The translations under genes were made by a program, and so were the position numbers. Of a stretch of DNA of 64,000 nucleotides, positions 35,601 through 42,640 are shown piece after piece. This DNA is from an uncultured Bacteroidales bacterium. Lineage in GTDB: Bacteria; Bacteroidota; Bacteroidia; Bacteroidales; Bacteroidaceae. The number at the start of each line of letters is the position of its first letter. Positions within the stretch are counted from its first letter, which is position 1. The DNA lies in NCBI GenBank assembly GCA_902778625.1, contig CACYYM010000019.1, positions 1 through 64,000 of the forward strand, read 5' to 3'. The notes below the pieces were generated by a model, which saw only the letters and a program-made list of their open reading frames with translations, made no database searches and had not been told where the DNA came from.

Positions 35601-37166
35601 ATTCAGGTTGCTGTCAATGTTCAGATTAACGGAATGTCCCTGGCCGTCGAATGTGCCGACAAATACGTTGGCTGATGTGCCGGCAGGAGTATATTTAGCA
35701 GCAGACAGGTCCACGTCTGCGTTGAGAACTGCATTGGATGCGGGATTGCCAGCATTGACATACTGTGCCCACCACAGCAGGTTGCCTGCTTTGTTGAGTT
35801 GGAATACGCCTTCAACTTCTATTGCTTCCTGACCTGCAGCATGGCAACTGGTGCAGATGCCGTCTTCGTCGCTAAATACATGCTCGTCAACGATAGATTC
35901 ATTAGTGTTGCTTAATACTAATTCACTGCCTTCCTTCGGAGTAACACCGTCGCAATAGAACTGACCGTTTGCATAGAGCTTCTGGCTGGAAGAGAGGGGA
36001 GAGGGCATTGCATCTGTGCCGAGAGTCTGGAACCAGTCTTCGCTGCCAGATACTTTGTTGTTCAGCCGATAAGTCATCTCACCGTTGGCAAGCGTTTCGT
36101 CGCTGGCTGTAGTCTTAAAGCTGTTGATGACGGAGGGATTGTTGCGACCAAAGTCGACACCGCCATTCCAGTTGATGTCAGCAACTACGAGGCAATTCTC
36201 GATGGTTGTGCTTGCGCCGCTGTTTGCCCAACCCACGATGCCGCCGTTGCCGTCGCGTCCTGAAGCATTAATCTTGCCGTAGAATGCGCAGTTCTTGATA
36301 GTAGAATCATCGTATGTTACGGCGCAGATGCCACCGATGGTGCCGTCGCCGCTCTGAGCGTCAACAATCTCAACAGCACTGATGCAGTTGTAGATCATAG
36401 AACCCTCGCCTTTCAAGAGACCGCAGAAGCCGGCTGTTTGGTTCCGGCTGGTGGCAGTAATCTTGCCGGCAAGCTTCAGGTTGTGAACCTTACCTACGAT
36501 TGTTCCAAAGAAGCTGAAGCGTGAGCTGTAAGATTCAAAGTCAACGGTAATGGTGTGGTTCTGTCCGTCGAATTCGCCGCGGAAGGGGAACTTTTCGCAA
36601 ACACCGATTGCATACACACCGCCGTCTTTGTAGGCTGTGTAGTCGATGTCGGCAGTCAGCTTGACCTTGTAGCTTTCGTTTTCGACAGCGTTTCGGGTCA
36701 TCAAGGCAAACGTTCTCAGTTCTTCTGCTGTGCCGATACTGATGACGCCGTCAACAGCCTCGAGCAGAGTGGGAGTTGTTGTTGCCCAAGAGAGTGTGCC
36801 TGCATTTTTGTCGAGTGTAATGGTGTACCATTTCCATTCTGTGTTGGTAGGGTTCCACTTCCAGTCGTTACCGCTGGTGGTGTAGTTGTCCGTACCACTG
36901 TCACCGATTGCAAAGTTCTCGCTCGAGGGATGATAGCCGTCCCAGCCGCCGAAGGAGTTCACAATCTTGAAACCTTCGCTAGCGTGCTTCAGGAGACCTG
37001 TCCATTCATAGACACCTGCACTTGTCTCAATCATCTTACAGGGCTGACGCATGGAGCCGTCGCCTTCCCAGCCGATGGGAGTGCCGTCACCTACGAGGTA
37101 AAGTTCATCTGCATTGACGCTGAGGACAGCCATCAGTGCAAATACCAAAGTAAATAACTTTTTCAT
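32622..37166 (-). CDS. Giant secreted GLUG-repeat surface protein
   Basis: A 1514-residue exported protein. The signal peptide MKKLFTLVFALMAVLSVNA is followed by a SusE/SusF-like starch-binding-type domain (about 20-130, LYLVGDGTPIGWEGDG). Two blocks of GLUG-like beta-helix repeats (about 145-375 and 460-690) carry typical FDGQNHTI, FDGQGHSVN, GGIVG and GAGIIG motifs. Beta-sandwich domains follow (about 720-900), then a central segment with NGTRGRNDGLGHNGYVDCG and a CBM-like domain (about 1170-1370). The protein ends YNVAGQRIGK...GINIVNGKK, the shared tail. The start is 37166 because the longer frame starts at the -7 box. Probable role: surface glycan binding or adhesion. The 51-residue gene follows in the same transcript. 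Confidence 0.8.
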   Translation of the reverse strand: MKKLFTLVFALMAVLSVNADELYLVGDGTPIGWEGDGSMRQPCKMIETSAGVYEWTGLLKHASEGFKIVNSFGGWDGYHPSSENFAIGDSGTDNYTTSGNDWKWNPTNTEWKWYTITLDKNAGTLSWATTTPTLLEAVDGVISIGTAEELRTFALMTRNAVENESYKVKLTADIDYTAYKDGGVYAIGVCEKFPFRGEFDGQNHTITVDFESYSSRFSFFGTIVGKVHNLKLAGKITATSRNQTAGFCGLLKGEGSMIYNCISAVEIVDAQSGDGTIGGICAVTYDDSTIKNCAFYGKINASGRDGNGGIVGWANSGASTTIENCLVVADINWNGGVDFGRNNPSVINSFKTTASDETLANGEMTYRLNNKVSGSEDWFQTLGTDAMPSPLSSSQKLYANGQFYCDGVTPKEGSELVLSNTNESIVDEHVFSDEDGICTSCHAAGQEAIEVEGVFQLNKAGNLLWWAQYVNAGNPASNAVLNADVDLSAAKYTPAGTSANVFVGTFDGQGHSVNLNIDSNLNYQGLFGVATDGATIKNVVVKGSVKGNSYVAGIVGGSNGGDASKKLNIINCGNEATITAAEANGAGIIGVNQLSNAHFYILNCYNVGNVTSGKESGAITGWTGGGNTTIENTYNIGTVVNGEGDGFIRGGGNLINTYNLAATDTQVASGELCYNLGEAFGQTLGTDAYPNFTGLKVYSWGNAYSNVPFTDLNVETANGDAECILPSMKWGGSYQAYTYVAQADFDFGDWNTGNPNYNVIIGVPAENNGKAWYAPGYSVEGWNYGQDLPNFGNGRPADVYAVRYFTVDGEIPSDLFMPAAHDDAPCEYYINGELIWAETDGWYEDEVVRLTDAQKALIKTDGTVNVFAFHVHQNWGGRYADGGLYTAGDMVNRYFNNGEKKALDATIVLAEEEGINAEVINLGKNANSHAAAVTALAQLRKARRLAFDARTENFTGSAPADGMIAYILNVGAKMFLAGGNDWGTHASLNHMGAKCVLHANSSGANRYTIQTNLPNGTRGRNDGLGHNGYVDCGDWNTTDAGWAWEFEALADGTYHIINCENAGDNIYLGMTDDDRLQVDTDKAGADSDFNKWLLVTPEEFAALAEQATAENPIDLGHLVHQATFSQNDFEGDDKWAPNNELGENRPEKEDVQEIAWRDFSKWDRNAGWIWGWKGNDAGGDYVFEMWNTKAKGKVYLVQEVEGLPAGKYTVQMSGYYRDGNFESADEGNVRQLAYLFAGSEENCVPLQSIVEGSGNYPGLGRGGASGIVIPDGCRDAAKFFQVGTYVNTIDAEVGADGKLKIGLFRDAADDVKDGDWIVSDNWRLYYQGNPVEVEITEAGWATFVAPGNVNIIPEEVEVFAAQKVEGKDFVHLDPVAAIPAGEAVVLKGAEGTYTFYANAASAELGTTNDLIATTEEVTADGTQYVLGLPNNAEEGDDYGFWKATIGTTIPVGKGYLVFTGSDAKPFYPFGDDDATGIANIENALENGLIYNVAGQRIGKMQKGINIVNGKKVLR

Positions 37167-37232
37167 TGTTGTTAATAAATTAAATTGTTTATAAAAAATG
37201 GCTTTTCCTGTCAAATAAGTATATATTTCTTG

Positions 37233-37240
37233 CAAAGATA
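37233..37240 (-). promoter_or_regulatory. -7 box (TATCTTTG), GLUG-protein gene
   Basis: CAAAGATA on the + strand; 66 bases before ATG 37166 on the - strand. Confidence 0.65.
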
Positions 37241-37342
37241 CACATTATTTATAATAATTGTCACGATTTACAAAGAAAAGTTTCACAATTTGCGTTAAAT
37301 AACAAAAACAGGAACATTATCTGATGCTCCTGCCTGTGTCTC

Positions 37343-37428
37343 AAAACGCCGCGTGCGGCGATGGCAATTTCCGCGTGCGGCGATGGCAATCCCCGCGTGC
37401 GGCGTTTTAATTTCCGCGTGCGGCGTTT
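37343..37428. repeat. GC-rich 21-22 bp dyad array D (4 units)
   Basis: CGCCGCGTGCGGCG and close relatives recur with centres (GT) at 37353, 37375, 37397 and 37418. The first is a perfect 6+2+6 dyad. The array ends exactly at the stop codon of the DUF4831 gene. Its GC content contrasts sharply with the AT-rich sequence on its other side. Confidence 0.9.
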
Positions 37429-38493
37429 TTATTCCATGATGTCTTTTGTGCCTCCTGTCTCTTGGAAGAAGGTGACTTGCGTGGTGGTCTTCTTGTCGAA
37501 GAGTGTGTTGGAAAGAATCTCTACGATACCGAATTGTGCCATCGGGGTCTCCATGCTGACGAATTCCTGGCCGCCGTATGTGACTTTTATCTTTGTGCGG
37601 ACGGGAATGTTGTAGTAAACGCCGTGTTCCATCTTTGCGCGTTTCTTGGCTGTCTCTTCGTTGGGAACGGCTGTCGGGATGGCTTCCATCGCTTTGACAG
37701 ATGCGATGACGGGTTCGCCAGCAAGGTTGTCGGCATCCAGAACGCCAAGCTTCCCGGAGAAGCGGAACAGGATATCGCGGTTGGTCTCTTGCTGTGGGTC
37801 GTAGAAGAAAGAGAAGACCTCGGTGTCGGTCTGCTTGGTGCCACTGAATAGCGACTCCAGAACGGAGGCTTGTTTGTCAAGCTGGTCGAGCATGAGCTTC
37901 AGCTGGGCGCCATCTTTCGGCGTGTTGTCTGCTTCGCCTCGAACGAGCGAGTTCTTGCTGTCGCGAATGTCGTAGATTTCCTGGGCACATAGCTCTGCCA
38001 TTTTTGCAGTACTGCCAGCTGCAAGTATCTCTTGCGTCATATATGAGCGAGGGTTCTCTGGAGCTTGTCCTTTCTCTGGTTTAGGCAGATCTGGCAGGAA
38101 CTTCTCGTCGGCGTCGCAGTTGATGCTCAACAGGAGGCCGTCGCGACTAAGACCGACAAGCGGAGCCACTGTCTTGCTCTTGAGCTTGATGCTGAACGCT
38201 TTTTCCTTATCGGGCTTTCCGTAAGGCTCGAGGGTGATGCTCTTCAGGTGCCATTCGACGCTTTCCTCCGTTGGCACGTTTTGCAGACGCAGGTAACGGT
38301 CGGCATACTTGTAGAAGTCGCCGGGTCTGGTAGTGGTCTTTTCTGCAATGACTGTAACGCGGAACGCTGTTCGTGGCAGGTAGTAGCAAACGCCTTCAAG
38401 GGTGCTGCCTGGTACGAAAGGCTCAACTTCTGTCTGTGCTGACAGATTGTAAACGGCAAGACAGAGTATGATGCTTAAAAGATTCTTCTTCAT
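37429..38493 (-). CDS. DUF4831 family secreted protein
   Basis: A 354-residue exported protein with signal peptide MKKNLLSIILCLAVYNLSAQ. The body matches the Bacteroidetes-specific DUF4831 family: VCYYLPRTAFRVTV near the start, a middle LSRDGLLLSIN, and the C-terminal YYNIPVRTKIKV. No catalytic motif or lipobox is seen. Function is unknown. The start at 38493 is taken because it begins the signal peptide; the longer frame adds a non-hydrophobic 20-residue extension that overlaps the upstream gene. Last gene of the zinc-ribbon/AICARFT unit. Confidence 0.8.
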   Translation of the reverse strand: MKKNLLSIILCLAVYNLSAQTEVEPFVPGSTLEGVCYYLPRTAFRVTVIAEKTTTRPGDFYKYADRYLRLQNVPTEESVEWHLKSITLEPYGKPDKEKAFSIKLKSKTVAPLVGLSRDGLLLSINCDADEKFLPDLPKPEKGQAPENPRSYMTQEILAAGSTAKMAELCAQEIYDIRDSKNSLVRGEADNTPKDGAQLKLMLDQLDKQASVLESLFSGTKQTDTEVFSFFYDPQQETNRDILFRFSGKLGVLDADNLAGEPVIASVKAMEAIPTAVPNEETAKKRAKMEHGVYYNIPVRTKIKVTYGGQEFVSMETPMAQFGIVEILSNTLFDKKTTTQVTFFQETGGTKDIME

Positions 38494-38497
38494 CTTT

Positions 38498-38704
38498 CTA
38501 TTTATGTCTGTTGGCGCGTTGGCGGCGGATGTCGGCTTTCTTTTTTGCCGCACCGCTGCCGTGTGCTCCTGTTATGTATTGCTTTTTCTTTGCCTTGGTT
38601 TTCACCTTGGCTTCTTCTTTCTTCGGGCCGCCTTTCGAACCGCCCTTGAAAGTAATGCCGTCCATGATTACGGCATCAATGTCGTCTCCTCCGAACTTCG
38701 CCAT
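38498..38704 (-). CDS. Small basic protein, unknown function
   Basis: A 68-residue protein starting MAKFGGDDIDAVIMDGITFK. After a short acidic/hydrophobic head it becomes strongly basic and Gly-rich (GGSKGGPKKEEAKVKTKAKK) and ends ADIRRQRANRHK. No named family is recognised; the basic tail suggests nucleic acid or ribosome contact (inference). It lies 11 bases after the AICARFT stop and 4 bases before the DUF4831 start, so it is tightly packed within the operon, which supports it being real. Confidence 0.6.
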   Translation of the reverse strand: MAKFGGDDIDAVIMDGITFKGGSKGGPKKEEAKVKTKAKKKQYITGAHGSGAAKKKADIRRQRANRHK

Positions 38705-38715
38705 CTTGCTTTCAA

Positions 38716-39903
38716 TCAATGGTGGAACAGTCTTACGCCGGTGAATGCCATAGCGATGCCGTACTTGTCGCAAGTCATGATGACATGGTCGTCGCGGACG
38801 CTGCCGCCTGCCTGAGCGATGTACTCAACACCGCTCTTGTGGGCACGCTCAACGTTGTCGCCGAACGGGAAGAAGGCATCGCTGCCAAGGCTGACCTTCG
38901 TGTTCTTCGCTATCCATGCTTGCTTCTCTTCGCGACTGAGCGGCTCGGGCTTCTCGGTAAAGAACTTCTGCCATTCGCCCTCAGCAAGAACGTCCATGTA
39001 GTCGTCGCTGATATAGACGTCGATGGTGTTGTCGCGGTCAGCACGACGGATGCCTGGCACGAAGGGCAGCGACATCACCTTCGGGTTCTGACGGAGCCAC
39101 CAGATGTCGGCCTTATTGCCAGCAAGGCGCGTGCAATGGATGCGGCTCTGTTGACCTGCTCCGATGCCGATTGCCTGGCCGTCCTTAACGTAGCAAACGC
39201 TGTTGCTCTGTGTGTATTTAAGTGTGATGAGGGCAATGATGAGGTCGCGCTTTGCATCCTCTGGGAAGCTCTTGTTGGCGGTGGGAATATTCTCGAAGAG
39301 GGCGGGGTCGTCGAGTTTCACCTCGTTTCTGCCTTGCTCGAAGGTGACGCCAAACACTTGCTTGCGCTCGATGGGAGCGGGAACGTAGTTCGGGTCAATC
39401 TTTATGATGTTGTAAGTACCCTTGCGCTTTTCTCTCAAGATTTGCAGGGCTTCTTCTGTAAAGTCTGGAGCAATGATACCGTCGCTCACCTCGCGCTTGA
39501 TAATCAGGGCTGTTGCTTCGTCGCATGTGTCGCTAAGGGCGATGAAGTCGCCATAGCTGCTCATGCGGTCGGCACCACGGGCACGGGCATAGGCACAGGC
39601 AATAGGACTGAGCGGCACCTTGATGTCGTCCACAAAATAGATGCGGGCCAACGTGTCGCTAAGGGGCAATCCGACTGCTGCTCCTGCAGGGGAGACGTGC
39701 TTGAAGCTAGCTGCTGCAGGGAGTCCTGTTGCTGCCTTGAGTTCCTTGACGAGTTGCCAGCTGTTCAGCGCATCGAGGAAGTTGATGTAGCCGGGACGTC
39801 CGCCAAGCACCTCGATGGGCAGTTCGCCCTCTTCCATAAAGATGCGTGAAGGTTTCTGATTAGGGTTGCAGCCGTACTTGAGCTGCAGTTCTTTCTGTGC
39901 CAT
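38716..39903 (-). CDS. Stand-alone AICAR formyltransferase (PurH C-terminal half)
   Basis: A 395-residue enzyme corresponding to the AICAR transformylase domain only, which formylates AICAR with 10-formyl-THF in the last but one step of IMP synthesis. Motifs: LKYGCNPNQKP at the start, AASFKHVSPAGAAVG, SNSVCYVKDGQAIGIGAGQQSRIHC, and SDAFFPFGD near the end. The N-terminal IMP cyclohydrolase (MGS) domain of bifunctional PurH is absent, not merely truncated: the gene has its own start 5 bases after the upstream gene. Similar single-domain proteins are known in Bacteroidetes; a separate full-length PurH may be elsewhere. Confidence 0.9.
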   Translation of the reverse strand: MAQKELQLKYGCNPNQKPSRIFMEEGELPIEVLGGRPGYINFLDALNSWQLVKELKAATGLPAAASFKHVSPAGAAVGLPLSDTLARIYFVDDIKVPLSPIACAYARARGADRMSSYGDFIALSDTCDEATALIIKREVSDGIIAPDFTEEALQILREKRKGTYNIIKIDPNYVPAPIERKQVFGVTFEQGRNEVKLDDPALFENIPTANKSFPEDAKRDLIIALITLKYTQSNSVCYVKDGQAIGIGAGQQSRIHCTRLAGNKADIWWLRQNPKVMSLPFVPGIRRADRDNTIDVYISDDYMDVLAEGEWQKFFTEKPEPLSREEKQAWIAKNTKVSLGSDAFFPFGDNVERAHKSGVEYIAQAGGSVRDDHVIMTCDKYGIAMAFTGVRLFHH

Positions 39904-39908
39904 ATTGT

Positions 39909-41009
39909 TTAGAATATGATTAGTTTAACAATCTTCTGCTCTTGATTGATGAGAGCGTTGACGCGATAGTGGTTCTCTGAAGGCAAGTCCGTGTTGCTTC
40001 GGCTAATAATTTCTTGCAAGCTGACTTCCACAGCGAAGCCTGTGTTACTGTCGGGAAGTGTTTCCTTGCGAACATCCATTTTCTGCCCGATAGCGTAATG
40101 AAGCCCGATAACATCGTTCGCTATCTTCTCTTTGGCATATTCGATGATAGCCTCTGCATCGGCATTTTGCTTGCCGCAGAAGTTGATCATCGTGTCGGGA
40201 ATAGCTGCTTTGGCAGCTTCGATGTCCTGATTGGCTATGGCTTTGGAGAAGAAAGACTCGAGTGTGCCACGAATCATGGCTTTCTCTTCTGGCGTTACTT
40301 TCGTGAGCAAAAGGGTGTTCTTCTTTTCTGCGGCATCATCAACGAAGCGACCAGAAGGATGCAGATGCAAATAGTTTGTGATGGCTTCCTCGTTGCCGAT
40401 TGCAAGAGCGTCTTGCCAATCGATGGAATCGAGCATGTCTTCGCAAGCTCTTTGGCGACGAGAGTTTGGATGCTTCTGCAAGAAAGAGGAAATGTTCGTG
40501 CGGTTTATGTTTGTTAGCAGCTTTTTCCAATCCTCAACTTCGACCAAAAGCACTTGCATTCGCTCGTTGATTTCGTCGTAGTGCTTGCTTTTGGGGTAGT
40601 CGATAAGGAACTGCTGATAGAACTCGGGATTGGTGACGCCATCGAGTCGAGCATAATCAACCTTCTCCTTCTGCTCCATCCTGTACATATTATAAAAATA
40701 TAATCCCGCGCACGCGAGGGCGAAGAGGATGACGAAAGCAATAAGCCTTCCATGCTTCCTCTTGCTTTTCTTGCGGACAGGGGCTTTCTTGATTTCTTCC
40801 TTTGGCGGTTCTGGGGAAGGAGCAGGATTGCCAGTTGCAGCTTCCAGTTCACTCCCGCATTCAGGACACTTCTCTTGTGTCAGGAAGCAATAGTTTCCGC
40901 ATTTAGGACACTGCCGAAGGTTGCCTGCGATGTTTGTGCCGCAATGTGGACAGGTTCCTGCCATTGTGGAGACTTGGCCACGACATTCAGGACATTTGAT
41001 GATGCTCAT
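39909..41009 (-). CDS. Zinc-ribbon membrane protein
   Basis: A 366-residue protein with two N-terminal zinc ribbons (CPECRG...CPHCG and CPKCGNYC...CPECG). A Pro/Lys-rich linker is followed by one transmembrane helix at about 90-112 (LIAFVILFALACAGLYFY) and an extracytoplasmic C-terminal region. That region is probably helical and repeat-like (LTNINRTNISSFLQKHPNSRR) and ends in an NTF2-like segment. Function is unknown. The start is ATG 41009 (MSIIKCPEC), since the zinc ribbon begins there. First gene of a unit with the formyltransferase, small basic protein and DUF4831 genes. Confidence 0.75.
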   Translation of the reverse strand: MSIIKCPECRGQVSTMAGTCPHCGTNIAGNLRQCPKCGNYCFLTQEKCPECGSELEAATGNPAPSPEPPKEEIKKAPVRKKSKRKHGRLIAFVILFALACAGLYFYNMYRMEQKEKVDYARLDGVTNPEFYQQFLIDYPKSKHYDEINERMQVLLVEVEDWKKLLTNINRTNISSFLQKHPNSRRQRACEDMLDSIDWQDALAIGNEEAITNYLHLHPSGRFVDDAAEKKNTLLLTKVTPEEKAMIRGTLESFFSKAIANQDIEAAKAAIPDTMINFCGKQNADAEAIIEYAKEKIANDVIGLHYAIGQKMDVRKETLPDSNTGFAVEVSLQEIISRSNTDLPSENHYRVNALINQEQKIVKLIIF

Positions 41010-41021
41010 GTTAATAAGGCA

Positions 41022-41058
41022 CAAAGGGACACAGGCTTTTTACGGCCGTGCCCCTTTG
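41022..41058. terminator. Hairpin between rplI and the zinc-ribbon gene
   Basis: CAAAGGGACAC at 41022-41032 can pair with GTGCCCCTTTG at 41048-41058 (one mismatch, 15-base loop). It lies just downstream of rplI on the - strand. There is no T-run, so it could be a weak terminator, an attenuator or an RNA-processing hairpin. Confidence 0.4.
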
Positions 41059-41082
41059 CTTCGTTGCTTATGAAAGTAAAAC

Positions 41083-41685
41083 TTACTCTTCTGTCTTCTC
41101 CTCTTCAGCGGGAGCCTCGGCCTCTTCAACTTCAGGGGTCTCCTCTACGACGGGAGCTTCCTCCTCTGCTGGAGCCTCTTCTTCCTTCTTAGCCTTTCTG
41201 GGCTTCTTTTCTACGGGAGCTTCTTCCTGTACTTCAGGCTTGTCCATCTCAACAGTAACTGTTACGGGCACCTGAGCTGCAACTTCCTTGTGAAGCTTTA
41301 CGATAGCGACATACTCGCCTGCGGTCTTGACGTCCTTGAGGGCGATAATCTTGCGGTCGATGTCGAAGCCGAGCTTCTGGAGTTCTTCTGCAACCTGTAC
41401 ATTGTTCACGCTGCCATAGATGACACCGGTGCTGCTTGCCTTTGCGTTGATGGTCAGGCTTACTGCGTTCAGCTTCTCTGCGAGAGCCTCAGCCTCAGCC
41501 TTGATCTTAGCGAGCTTGACAGCCTTCTGCTTGAGTTCCTCTGCGAGGACCTTCTTAGCGCTTTCGCTGGCGATGACGCCCTTGCCTGTAGGAATCAGGA
41601 AGTTGCGGCCGTAGCCAGCCTTAACGTTCACGATATCGTTCTTGTAACCGAGTCCGATTACGTCTTCTTTCAGTATAATTTCCAT
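41083..41685 (-). CDS. rplI: Large ribosomal subunit protein bL9 with acidic tail
   Basis: A 200-residue protein. Residues 1-150 are a normal bL9 (MEIILKEDVIGLGYKNDIVNVKAGYGRNFL start, long connecting helix, C-terminal rRNA-binding lobe). The last ~50 residues are an extra, highly acidic, low-complexity tail of Glu/Ala/Pro/Val with a short basic patch (KKPRKAKK). Typical bL9 is about 150 residues. Third gene of the rpsF-rpsR-rplI operon. Confidence 0.95.
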   Translation of the reverse strand: MEIILKEDVIGLGYKNDIVNVKAGYGRNFLIPTGKGVIASESAKKVLAEELKQKAVKLAKIKAEAEALAEKLNAVSLTINAKASSTGVIYGSVNNVQVAEELQKLGFDIDRKIIALKDVKTAGEYVAIVKLHKEVAAQVPVTVTVEMDKPEVQEEAPVEKKPRKAKKEEEAPAEEEAPVVEETPEVEEAEAPAEEEKTEE

Positions 41686-41718
41686 AATCTTCCTCCTTAC
41701 TTTACTTCATCAAATCGG

Positions 41719-41961
41719 TTACGAAAGGCAGCAGTGACGGGCGCGCTTAACGGCCTGAGCAACACGGCGCTGATACTTGAGGGAAGTGCCTGTGATGCGG
41801 CGGGGGAGAATCTTACCCTGCTCGTTGAGGAACTTCTTCAGGAATTCGGGATCTTTGTAGTCGATGTACTTGATACCGCTCTTCTTGAAACGGCAGTACT
41901 TCTTCTTCTTGACGTCAATTGCGGGAGCGGTCAAGTAGCGGATTTCTGATTGCTGTGCCAT
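41719..41961 (-). CDS. rpsR: Small ribosomal subunit protein bS18, C-terminus frameshifted
   Basis: An 80-residue bS18 ([40 protein letters not shown]), which binds bS6 and 16S rRNA in the 30S platform. The chain ends ARHCCLS, whereas Bacteroidales bS18 normally ends in something like [15 protein letters not shown] (from memory). In the next frame the downstream DNA reads [10 protein letters not shown] then stop at 41702, so the ancestral tail is still present but out of frame. The change is explained by loss of 7 bases between CAC direct repeats (CACCTGG) or an equivalent indel. It may be a real variant or an assembly/sequencing error. Middle gene of rpsF-rpsR-rplI. Confidence 0.9.
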   Translation of the reverse strand: MAQQSEIRYLTAPAIDVKKKKYCRFKKSGIKYIDYKDPEFLKKFLNEQGKILPRRITGTSLKYQRRVAQAVKRARHCCLS

Positions 41962-41963
41962 GT

Positions 41964-42311
41964 TTATGCCTCCTCCACTTTAGCTTGTTTGTTACCTCTT
42001 CTCTTGGCTGCGTACTCGGCTGCGTACTTCTCCATCTTAACTGTGAGATAGCGGAGCACCTTTTCGTCGCGACGGTACTGAGTCTCGAGAGTCTTAATAG
42101 TCTCAGGAGCTGCATTGAACTCAATGAGCTCGTAGAATCCTGTTGTCTTCTTGTCGATGGGGTAGGCGAGTTTCTTAAGGCCCCAGTTCTCTTCGCTGAT
42201 GATTTCTGCACCAGCCTTTGTGAGAACGCCTTTGAACTTTTCTACCGTTTCCTTCATCTGTTCATCAGACAAAACGGGAGTCAAAATGAAAACGGTTTCG
42301 TATTGGTTCAT
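41964..42311 (-). CDS. rpsF: Small ribosomal subunit protein bS6
   Basis: A 115-residue bS6 with the usual start [18 protein letters not shown], central [22 protein letters not shown] and [15 protein letters not shown]. The charged C-terminal tail is short. It pairs with bS18 in the 30S platform. rpsR starts 2 bases after its stop. I could not see a clear bS6:bS18-binding leader structure upstream. Confidence 0.96.
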   Translation of the reverse strand: MNQYETVFILTPVLSDEQMKETVEKFKGVLTKAGAEIISEENWGLKKLAYPIDKKTTGFYELIEFNAAPETIKTLETQYRRDEKVLRYLTVKMEKYAAEYAAKRRGNKQAKVEEA

Positions 42312-42359
42312 AATACGTTAAATAAGTTAATAAATAATGTTTTGTGCTTAAAAGCGCGG

Positions 42360-42367
42360 CAAAGGTA
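42360..42367 (-). promoter_or_regulatory. -7 box (TACCTTTG), rpsF operon
   Basis: CAAAGGTA on the + strand; 48 bases before the rpsF start on the - strand. Confidence 0.7.
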
Positions 42368-42448
42368 CGGCTTTTTCCTGGAACTGCCAAACTTTTCGAG
42401 GAATATTTTCATCTTTGGCGGTTAACTGTCATCAACAGGATAATTACA

Positions 42449-42620
42449 AACGCCCTACAGGGGGATTTTAACGCCGCGTGCGGGGATTGCCATCGCCGCA
42501 CGCGGAAATTGCCAACGCCGCAGGCGGCGTTTTAATCGCCGCACAGGGTGTCGAAAATTTCAACGTGCCGAGTCGGTCAACTCAGCACGTTGAAAATGTC
42601 AACTCAGCACGTTGAAAATG
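42449..42620. repeat. 21-22 bp dyad array E (8 units; GC-rich units passing into AT-rich units)
   Basis: Dyad centres at 42457, 42478, 42500, 42522, 42543, 42565, 42587 and 42609 give spacings of 21, 22, 22, 21, 22, 22 and 22. Early units are GC-rich (CCCTACAGGG; CGCCGCACGCGG; CGCCGCAGGCGGCG). Later ones are of the AACGTG/GCACGTT type. The centre is AC or GT in seven of eight. The array lies downstream of the second CotH gene and upstream of the rpsF promoter, and accounts for most of the gap 42312-42640. Confidence 0.92.
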
Positions 42621-42640
42621 CAAACTACCTTAGCCGTGTT

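Noticed and set aside
37167..37235. Extended start of the GLUG-repeat protein
   Set aside because: The extension begins inside the -7 box at 37233-37240; ATG 37166 gives the signal peptide.
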